DNA of 5,243 nt, taken from positions 1 through 5,243 of the forward strand of contig CANGEH010000181.1 of the NCBI GenBank assembly GCA_947452665.1, in the 5' to 3' direction. The notes under the pieces were generated by a model. It was given only the letters and a program-made list of their open reading frames with translations, made no database searches and was not told the DNA's origin. Positions 1-5,243 of this stretch are shown here, one piece after another. Source of the DNA: Caulobacteraceae bacterium. Its GTDB lineage: Bacteria; Pseudomonadota; Alphaproteobacteria; Caulobacterales; Caulobacteraceae. The translations under genes were made by a program, and so were the position numbers. Position 1 is the first letter of the stretch, and the number at the start of each line of letters is the position of its first letter.

Positions 1-941
1 CGCACGGCCCCGACAAAGGCCAGCGGCTGGTCGATCATGACATGGTGGTCGGCATCGGGGATGGCGACCAGCCGGGTCGCTGGCGGCACTTGGCTAAGCA
101 TATAGGTCAAGGTTTCTTCGCCCATCAGGCCAGAACGCTCACCCCACATAAGAGCAACAGGACAGGTCATGTCCTTGAGCAGGCCGCCCAGATCTTCCAT
201 GGCAAACTTGCCCCACATTTGCGGATCAAATTTCCAACTCCATCCCTGGCCTGAGCCGTCTTCAAGCGGCGCGGCTTTTAGCGAGGTGCGGGCAATATAA
301 TCGGCAATATAGAGGTTTTCGCAGCCCTGAGGCGGGGCCAAACGAAACCGGCCAAGCGCCTCTTCTAGGGTGGCATAGACCCGGTTGGCCGGACCGCGCG
401 GCGGCGGGCCCCTCCAGCGCTTGTCCGGGGGCTGGACGCTGGAATCGAGCAATATGGCGGCGCGCAGCCGGTCTGGATGCCGGGCCGCACAATACATCAG
501 CGGAAACCCGCCAAATGAATGGCCAATCACGATCGGCTTTTGGCCGTCGGCCTCTAGCTCAGCCGCCGCCATGGCCGCAAAGATTTCTTGCGCAAACATT
601 GCGCCCGTATAGGTCTGGCGCCAATCCGATCCGCCCATGCCCGACCAGGATATGGCTGCAACCCGGTAATCCTTGGCCAGCATGGGGGCGATAAAGCTCC
701 ACCAATCCGCGTGCGCGCCATTGCCATGCAGTAATAAAAGCCCTGGCTTGCCAATCTCGCCCCAGGTCAGGAGTTCAATATTGGCGCCCTCCACCAAGAT
801 CATGCGCCGCTCAGGCCGATCGGCAAGGGCGGCGTCAAACCAGGCGGGCGCGGGTGGTTTGACGCCGGCAAAGGCGGCCAGCGGCGCACGAAAGGATTCG
901 GGCAGGGCTGCCATCTCGGCAATACGCGGATCATCCGCCAT
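1..941 (-). CDS. Alpha/beta-fold hydrolase, C-terminus cut by the window edge
   Basis: The frame runs open from an ATG at 941-939 to the left edge, giving 313 residues. The sequence shows an oxyanion-loop HGN at 72-74, a nucleophile elbow GHSFGG at 140-145 with Ser142 as nucleophile, and a late DADHH with His299 as the likely catalytic histidine, followed by the MIDQPLAF helix. That layout is the standard alpha/beta-hydrolase order, so perhaps only 10-20 residues are missing. The acid is less clear: Asp166 in LLDSS after strand 6 or Glu268 in WGERS after strand 7. A Trp/Pro-rich cap probably lies between about 168 and 250. There is no signal peptide, so it is probably cytosolic. The start is well fixed: an in-frame TGA lies at 959-957 and no other start codon comes between. 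It overlaps the upstream thioesterase by 11 bases. The substrate is unknown; esterase, epoxide hydrolase or dehalogenase-like activity cannot be separated by reading. Confidence 0.92.
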   Translation of the reverse strand, partial: MADDPRIAEMAALPESFRAPLAAFAGVKPPAPAWFDAALADRPERRMILVEGANIELLTWGEIGKPGLLLLHGNGAHADWWSFIAPMLAKDYRVAAISWSGMGGSDWRQTYTGAMFAQEIFAAMAAAELEADGQKPIVIGHSFGGFPLMYCAARHPDRLRAAILLDSSVQPPDKRWRGPPPRGPANRVYATLEEALGRFRLAPPQGCENLYIADYIARTSLKAAPLEDGSGQGWSWKFDPQMWGKFAMEDLGGLLKDMTCPVALMWGERSGLMGEETLTYMLSQVPPATRLVAIPDADHHVMIDQPLAFVGAV

Positions 942-1410
942 GATTTGAAACCTTATTCAATGACGGCCGAGCCGTGATCGGTCTTTGTTCAATGACCTTG
1001 AATATGCCCGTGCCGGTCATGATGGTCCGATCGCCGCACCAGATGCGGCCGCGCACGGTATAGAGATCATCCTGCTGCAAAACCACCTCGCCCGAGCCTT
1101 CCACCCATTCCCCAAGCCTAGCGCTGGACAGAAAATCGCAGGTCATCCGCACTGTCACCCACCAAAGCGAATCGCTCGTTGAGACCGCATGGCCCCAGGC
1201 CATGTCAGCAAAAGTCATGATCATGCCGCCATGCGCATTCATCATGCCATTGGTATGGTGTTCCTCGACCAGAAAGGCGCGGCGATATTCGGTGGGACCA
1301 TTATGCTCATAGAGCGGCCCGATCTGGCGACCAAAGCCGCGGTGCCAATTCAGCAGGCTATAGCCCTCGGGAATGACATGGCTTTGGCTGGGTGTGAGTT
1401 CGTCGGACAT
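931..1410 (-). CDS. PaaI-type hotdog-fold thioesterase
   Basis: A 159-residue protein, close to the usual 130-160 for single-domain hotdog thioesterases of the PaaI/YbgC-like (4HBT) superfamily. These enzymes hydrolyse acyl-CoA thioesters in the cytosol, usually as dimers or tetramers. The signature is visible: HHTNGMMNAHGG at 51-62, giving the conserved Asn54-Gly55 and His60-Gly61-Gly62 of the central helix entry, then Asp69 in TFADMAWG as the likely catalytic acid. Later strands are VTVRMTCDFL at about 85-94, GEVVLQQDDL at 107-116 and GTGIFKVIE at 133-141. A tail of about 18 residues follows the fold. The ATG at 1410 is preceded by a strong GGAGG site. The stop at 933-931 lies inside the start region of the hydrolase. 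The acyl substrate cannot be told from sequence, and I see no reason to call it the phenylacetate-pathway PaaI itself, since no paa genes are nearby. Confidence 0.9.
   Translation of the reverse strand: MSDELTPSQSHVIPEGYSLLNWHRGFGRQIGPLYEHNGPTEYRRAFLVEEHHTNGMMNAHGGMIMTFADMAWGHAVSTSDSLWWVTVRMTCDFLSSARLGEWVEGSGEVVLQQDDLYTVRGRIWCGDRTIMTGTGIFKVIEQRPITARPSLNKVSNHGG
951..954 (-). promoter_or_regulatory. Weak ribosome binding site of the alpha/beta hydrolase
   Basis: The minus strand reads AAGG here, nine bases before the ATG at 941. It lies inside the 3' end of the thioesterase gene. It is only a partial Shine-Dalgarno match, so ribosomes finishing the thioesterase may also supply initiation through the overlapping stop and start. 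Confidence 0.4.
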
Positions 1411-1418
1411 GGACCGCG

Positions 1419-1423
1419 CCTCC
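1419..1423 (-). promoter_or_regulatory. Ribosome binding site of the thioesterase
   Basis: GGAGG on the minus strand, eight bases before the ATG at 1410. It is the clearest Shine-Dalgarno sequence among the four gene starts in the window and fixes the thioesterase start. It suggests that this gene is translated independently after the 82-bp gap downstream of the kinase gene. Confidence 0.65.
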
Positions 1424-1492
1424 GCTGCGCAGGCCCCTTGAGTAAACCGAGCCGTTGAAAAGGCAAGGCTTCCCCAAGGTTAGGGGCCCAAA

Positions 1493-2839
1493 TCAGGCTA
1501 GGCTCGCCGCCTTTAGCGCTTCGGCTTGCCGCTGCGCCAGGACCGCCTCGTCAAAGCCTTCGAGCGAGGCCTCAAACAAGGCCCGCCAGTTTAGGCTAGC
1601 GCCCAGATGCAAAAACGCAGACCCAAGCCCAATTGCAGCCCGGTCCATAAACACAAATTCGCGTGGTATGGTGATGGGGCCCTTTTCCTTGAGGGCCTGT
1701 CGGACCTCAAAGGCCTCAGCCCGCCCGTAATCACCCGGCGCCACCCCATCGGCCACGGTCCGCACCCGATCATCGAGCAGGGGTCCGTAAATAAACCGCG
1801 CCCAGACATTCAAGACCTCAATCAGGTCATCACTTAGATTTGCAAAACCCCAACTTTCATAGGCTGCCCTTTGCTCCAGCCGGTCCTCAGACAGAAGGGC
1901 GCGATAGAGCCGCACTACGCCCGCGACAAATTTTGGCGGGAAGATGCGCACACAGCCAAAATCCAAAAGGTTCAGACGCCCGGCATCGGGGGTAAAGGTG
2001 TAATTGCCTAGGTGCGGATCACCATGAATGACGCCAATATGGGTCATGGGCGACCACCAGGCCTCGAACAAGAGCCTGGCAATCCGGTTTCGGGTCTCCA
2101 TCGGCGCAGACTTGAAGCTCAATAGGCCCTGCCCCTCCAGCCAGTCCATGGTCAAGAGCCGGTGGGTCGAGAGCGCAGCCACAGACTGCGGCACGGCAAT
2201 ATCGGGCTGGTTTGCAAAAAACTGACCATAAAGGGCCATATGCCCAGCCTCGCGGCCATAATCGAGCTCTTCCCGTAGGCGTTCGGCGATCTCGTCGGCC
2301 ATCTGGCTGGGATCGATTGAGCTGTCTATGCGGCGAAACAGGCCAAACAGGGCGCGCAACTGGCCAAGATCGCTTTCGACCGCGCTTTGCATGTCTGGAT
2401 ATTGCAGCTTGACCGCCAGACTGACGCCGTCCAGGCCTGTGGCCCGGTGCACCTGACCAAACGAGGCGGCGGCTGAAGCCTCAGGCGTAAACTGGGCAAA
2501 CCGCGCCTGCCAATCGGGACCCAACTCAGCCGCCATCCGTCGCCGAACAAAGGGCCAACCCATGGCCGGGGCATTGGTCTGAAGCTCGGCCAATTCCTTG
2601 GCAAATTCCGGCGGTAAGAGATCAGGCACAGTGGCCAACATCTGGGCCGCCTTCATCAAGGGCCCCTTGAGCTGGCCCAAGGCCGCGCGCAGGGCCTTGG
2701 CATTGCGAAGATCGGTTTCCTGGCCACCAAACACCAGATTGGTGCCATAGGCCGCCGCCGCGCCCGACAGGCCAAGCCCGACCTTGGCGAAGCGGCCAAG
2801 GCGTCCGGAGGGGCGATCGCGTTCAGGGTCCTTAACCAA
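1493..2839 (-). CDS. ABC1/AarF/UbiB-family atypical kinase-like protein
   Basis: A 448-residue member of the ABC1 (ADCK/COQ8/UbiB) protein-kinase-like family, whose members bind ATP and support ubiquinone or lipid metabolism. Motifs run in family order. The N-terminal KxGQ element is KAAQ at 63-66, followed by LPPEFAKELAELQ. The alanine-rich loop replacing the usual glycine-rich loop is AAASFGQVH at about 123-131. The ATP lysine is Lys144 in AVKLQYP. ExD is ELD at 191-193 in EELDYGREA. The catalytic loop is HGDPHLGN at 272-279 with Asp274 and Asn279, and the metal-binding DFG is at 293-295. All kinase-type residues are therefore present. It is shorter than E. coli UbiB (about 546 residues) and lacks that protein's C-terminal membrane helices; a Gly/Ala-rich hydrophobic stretch at 20-39 could touch the membrane. 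The start is TTG: an in-frame TGA sits upstream at the end of pepF, no ATG or GTG lies between, and the first internal Met (62) is within the conserved domain. It follows pepF by 20 bp. The substrate is unknown and I do not assign it as UbiB. Confidence 0.93.
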   Translation of the reverse strand: MVKDPERDRPSGRLGRFAKVGLGLSGAAAAYGTNLVFGGQETDLRNAKALRAALGQLKGPLMKAAQMLATVPDLLPPEFAKELAELQTNAPAMGWPFVRRRMAAELGPDWQARFAQFTPEASAAASFGQVHRATGLDGVSLAVKLQYPDMQSAVESDLGQLRALFGLFRRIDSSIDPSQMADEIAERLREELDYGREAGHMALYGQFFANQPDIAVPQSVAALSTHRLLTMDWLEGQGLLSFKSAPMETRNRIARLLFEAWWSPMTHIGVIHGDPHLGNYTFTPDAGRLNLLDFGCVRIFPPKFVAGVVRLYRALLSEDRLEQRAAYESWGFANLSDDLIEVLNVWARFIYGPLLDDRVRTVADGVAPGDYGRAEAFEVRQALKEKGPITIPREFVFMDRAAIGLGSAFLHLGASLNWRALFEASLEGFDEAVLAQRQAEALKAASLA

Positions 2840-2859
2840 GCGAGGTTTTCCGTTCTGCC

Positions 2860-4704
2860 CTAGACCAGGGCCTCAAAGGCATCAATCAGGCCTTCCAGCC
2901 GCGCGCAGCCCTGTTGCCAAAACGCCTTATCGTGCGGATCAAGGCCAAAAGGTTTCAAGGCCTCAATATAGGTCACAGTGCCGCCCGCGGCGAGCAGGGC
3001 CTCATACAGCGGGGCAAAGCCTTGCGGGTCTTCGCGCCGCTTTTGCATCAAGGCCCCAACCAAGAGATCACCAAACGCATAGGCATAGACATAGAAGGGC
3101 GCATGGGCGAAATGGCTGACATAGGCCCAATAATGCTCATAGCCTTCGTTCAGGGTCACGGCTGGGCCTAGGCTTTCGCCCATAACCTCTAGCCATAGGG
3201 TGCCAATCTGGGCCGGGGATAACTCCCCCTTCAGCCGCGCCTCATGAAAGCGGGTTTCAAACCGGTGAAAGGCGATCTGGCGCACCACCGTATTGAGACC
3301 ATCCTCGATCTTGCCCGCCAAGAGCCCGCGCTTTTCCTCCGCGCTCGCGCTTGCCAAAAGCCGGTCAAATACGAGGCCCTCGCCAAAAATCGAGGCGGTT
3401 TCGGCAAGGGTTAGGGGCGTATCGGCCAGCAACGAGCCATTATGCGCCGCAAGCGTCTGGTGAACCGCATGGCCAAGCTCATGGGCCAGGGTCAAGACAT
3501 CGCGCCGCTCGCCCATATAGTTCATAAACACATAGGGGTGGTGGCGGGCGGTGACCGGGTGGGAATAAGCCCCCGAGGCCTTGCCCGGACGCGGCGCTGC
3601 GTCAATCCACGGCCGCTCAAAGACCTGGCGCGCGCCATTGGCCAAGGCCGGTGATAAATCACCAAAAGCCTCAAGCACCATGGCCTTGGCCTGGTCCCAG
3701 TCATAGCGCCGCGGCGCGGCCTGATCGAGCGGCGCATTGCGGTCCCAGTGATTGAGCGTCTCTTGGCCCATGACCTTGGCCTTGAGGGCATAATAGCGAT
3801 GGGCAAGGCGCGGATAGGCCTCAACCACCGCCGCCTCCAGGGCAGCAATCGCGGCTGGATCAACATCATTGGCCAGATGCCGCGCCTCGGCGGCAAAGGC
3901 ATGGCCGCGCCAGCGATCCTCAACCTGTTTTTCCAGTGCAATCGTATTGAGGCAAAGCGCAAGAATAGAACCATTGGCCTCAAGCGCACTCGCCAAGCCA
4001 TTAGCGGCAAGACGCCTTTGTTCGGGGTCTGGATCAGACAGCCGGTTCAGCGCCTCTGGCAGGGGCAGGCTGTCCTCGCCAATCTGGGCGCGCAGCCGGG
4101 TCAAGGTCTCGTCAAACAGGCGGGTCCAGTTGGCAATGCCGGGCGCGCGGTCAACAAAAAGGCGCTCAAGTTCGGGGCTAAGCTCGAAGGGCCGCGACAG
4201 GCGCACGCGCCTGAGCCAAGGCCGCCAGCGTTCCAGCGCCGGATCGGCGCGCAGAGCGGACTCAATCTCCCACTCCTCAAGCTGGTTCAATTCTAGGGTA
4301 TAGAACAGGCTTTCAGCGCTGATCGCCAAGGACCGCGAGCGAATATCGGCCTCAAACCTCGCCCATTCGGGATCATCACGGGCGGTCGAGGCGGCAAGGC
4401 CCGCATAGGCCCCAACTGCCCAGAGCTTGTCGGTCGCCTCCTCATAATGGCGCATGCCAGACTGGATCAGAAGCGCCAGACGCTGAGGATTAGCCCTGCC
4501 CGCAATAAACGCGCCCTTCAGGGCAACCAAGGCCTGATTGGCTAGGGCCGCGGCCTCTAGGTCCTGATCAATTTTGGGATCATCGCGGCCAAGATAGAGG
4601 TCTTCAAGGCTCCAGATCGGCAGGGCATCGGAGCGGGGTTGGCCCGCCTGAGAATCGTCAGGCGACAGGGCAGGCTGGGAATCGAGGCTAATCATAGCCC
4701 GCAT
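2860..4704 (-). CDS. pepF: M3-family zinc oligoendopeptidase (PepF type)
   Basis: A 614-residue cytosolic metallopeptidase, matching the roughly 600 residues usual for M3B oligoendopeptidase F, which cuts short peptides and is thought to recycle peptide fragments. The zinc site is TLAHELGHAVHQ with His408, Glu409 (general base) and His412. The third ligand is Glu435 in LAETASIFGE, 27 residues after the first histidine as expected. Downstream, HFAHAPFYVYAYAFG at 531-545 is the substrate-binding His/Tyr segment typical of the family. The N-terminal half is helical and rich in Leu, Ala and Glu, forming the domain that closes over the active-site channel, and begins with the usual WSLEDLY at 31-37. 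There is no signal peptide or membrane segment. The start is the ATG at 4704; Met4 (4695) is an alternative, and neither has a good Shine-Dalgarno, only G-rich sequence just upstream. It lies 71 bp after trcR and 20 bp before the ABC1 gene. A chromosomal role in general peptide turnover is inference. Confidence 0.95.
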   Translation of the reverse strand: MRAMISLDSQPALSPDDSQAGQPRSDALPIWSLEDLYLGRDDPKIDQDLEAAALANQALVALKGAFIAGRANPQRLALLIQSGMRHYEEATDKLWAVGAYAGLAASTARDDPEWARFEADIRSRSLAISAESLFYTLELNQLEEWEIESALRADPALERWRPWLRRVRLSRPFELSPELERLFVDRAPGIANWTRLFDETLTRLRAQIGEDSLPLPEALNRLSDPDPEQRRLAANGLASALEANGSILALCLNTIALEKQVEDRWRGHAFAAEARHLANDVDPAAIAALEAAVVEAYPRLAHRYYALKAKVMGQETLNHWDRNAPLDQAAPRRYDWDQAKAMVLEAFGDLSPALANGARQVFERPWIDAAPRPGKASGAYSHPVTARHHPYVFMNYMGERRDVLTLAHELGHAVHQTLAAHNGSLLADTPLTLAETASIFGEGLVFDRLLASASAEEKRGLLAGKIEDGLNTVVRQIAFHRFETRFHEARLKGELSPAQIGTLWLEVMGESLGPAVTLNEGYEHYWAYVSHFAHAPFYVYAYAFGDLLVGALMQKRREDPQGFAPLYEALLAAGGTVTYIEALKPFGLDPHDKAFWQQGCARLEGLIDAFEALV

Positions 4705-4775
4705 ATGGCCCCAACCGCCCGTCGCTTCAATGGTCTCATCACAAACCGATGGTATCGCTACCGAACAACAAGGGC

Positions 4776-5243
4776 CTAGTCCTCTTCGGAATAGTCCTCA
4801 TTGTTAAAGTCTTCGAACACTGCATCTAGCCGCACCGACTTGGCAGGTCTTGGCTCTGGCTCTTCGGCCGCTATGATTCCGGTTTCGGACGCGGGCATCA
4901 GGCTTGGACCGTCAGAGACAATACCGCGCTTGGCATCGTCCTTGTTCTTCTTGTCGGCCGCCTTGCGCACCACCGCGTCCAGCTCCAGCTGACCCACCAG
5001 GCCCAAGGAGACCGGATCGACCGGCTTGATATTGGCATGGTTCCAGTGCGAGCGATCGCGCACCTGATCAATCGTCGACTTGGTCGTGCCCAAGAGCTTG
5101 CAGATCTGGGCATCGGTGACTTCAGGGTGATTGCGCAAGAACCAGGCAATCGCATCGGGGCGATCTTGGCGGCGCGAGACCGGCGTATAGCGCGGCGCCT
5201 TCTTGGTCGGCTTTAACAGCTCGGCATGGCGGCTTTTTTGCGC
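4776..5243 (-). CDS. trcR: Cell-cycle transcriptional regulator TrcR (DUF1013), N-terminus outside the window
   Basis: The last 155 residues are visible; the frame stays open to the right edge, so the true start lies outside. The stretch APRYTPVSRRQDRPDAI (visible residues 16-32) followed by RNHPEV is the hallmark of the DUF1013/TrcR family, small alphaproteobacterial regulators linked to cell-cycle transcription. TDAQICKLLGTTKSTIDQVRDR (visible 43-64) has the shape of a helix-turn-helix, followed by the conserved SHWNHANIKPVDP and LGLVGQLELD. After that conservation should drop: a Lys/Asp-rich linker at about 95-106 and a very acidic end, with eight Asp/Glu in the last 17 residues. The TTG at 5138 is not the start, because conserved family sequence continues upstream of it in frame. 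The missing part is probably 60-80 residues by comparison with remembered family members. The family assignment is firm; the exact DNA targets are not known to me. Confidence 0.9.
   Translation of the reverse strand, partial: AQKSRHAELLKPTKKAPRYTPVSRRQDRPDAIAWFLRNHPEVTDAQICKLLGTTKSTIDQVRDRSHWNHANIKPVDPVSLGLVGQLELDAVVRKAADKKNKDDAKRGIVSDGPSLMPASETGIIAAEEPEPRPAKSVRLDAVFEDFNNEDYSEED

Noticed and set aside
42..612. Open frames on both strands over the left edge
   Set aside because: They are explained by the alpha/beta hydrolase frame, which is continuous from 941 to the edge with all core motifs.
1472..1486. CCCC/GGGG hairpin with a 7-base loop in the gap after the ABC1 gene, considered as a terminator
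   Set aside because: The stem is only 4 bp and the nearest T-run on the minus strand starts about 10 bases after it, so it does not look like an intrinsic terminator.
3522..4010. Same-strand 162-codon open frame inside pepF
   Set aside because: It is a shifted-frame reading of pepF, extremely rich in Arg, Pro, Met and Leu, with no domain or ribosome site.
3748..4303. Long plus-strand open frames (up to 182 codons) opposite pepF
   Set aside because: They lie antisense to a protein with an intact zinc site and family-wide motifs. Their translations are Arg/Gly/Ala-rich without recognisable domains, which is typical of shadows in GC-rich coding DNA.
4652..4683. Two GAATC (GANTC, CcrM-type methylation) sites 27 bases apart at the 5' end of pepF
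   Set aside because: GANTC occurs about once per 256 bases by chance, both are inside coding sequence, and the intergenic gaps have none, so there is no evidence of cell-cycle methylation control.
4751..4762. GGTA-TCGC-TACC inverted repeat between trcR and pepF, considered as an operator or terminator
   Set aside because: Four-base arms are expected by chance; there is no T-run, no second copy and no clear promoter boxes beside it.
2813..5059. Two GCGATCGC octamers (2813 and 5052), as in cyanobacterial HIP1
   Set aside because: Only two copies, both inside genes; too few to be a genomic tag, and the gene content is alphaproteobacterial.

Overview
The window is a compact, all-minus-strand stretch of an alphaproteobacterial chromosome. 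The best marker is the gene cut by the right edge, a TrcR (DUF1013) protein, a family I know only from Alphaproteobacteria. GC content looks to be about 60% by eye. Base composition and codon style look uniform from end to end. I cannot name the order or genus.

Reading in the direction of transcription (right to left), the layout is as follows. The C-terminal part of the cell-cycle regulator TrcR (5243-4776) is followed by a 71-bp gap. Next comes a complete M3-family zinc oligoendopeptidase of the PepF type (4704-2860). After 20 bp comes a complete ABC1/AarF/UbiB-family kinase-like protein with a TTG start (2839-1493). After an 82-bp gap comes a PaaI-type hotdog thioesterase (1410-931). Its last 11 bases overlap the start of an alpha/beta-fold hydrolase (941-1), which is cut by the left edge shortly after its catalytic histidine motif.

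The short gaps, single strand and absence of convincing terminators fit one transcription unit or two abutting ones. The thioesterase-hydrolase pair is almost certainly cotranslated. The functions are mixed: a DNA-binding regulator, cytosolic peptide degradation, an atypical kinase or ATPase of the quinone/lipid type, and two ester or thioester hydrolases. A shared lipid or acyl-CoA theme for the last three is possible but is inference.

I saw no mobile element, phage gene, CRISPR array, RNA gene, toxin-antitoxin pair or defence island, and no sign of a previously undescribed system. This looks like an ordinary housekeeping region. The points worth a second look are the translational overlap, the altered KxGQ motif in the kinase, its TTG start, the acidic tail of TrcR, the uncertain acid residue of the hydrolase, the gene neighbourhood, and the short-word composition (CTAG not avoided, GGCC abundant).
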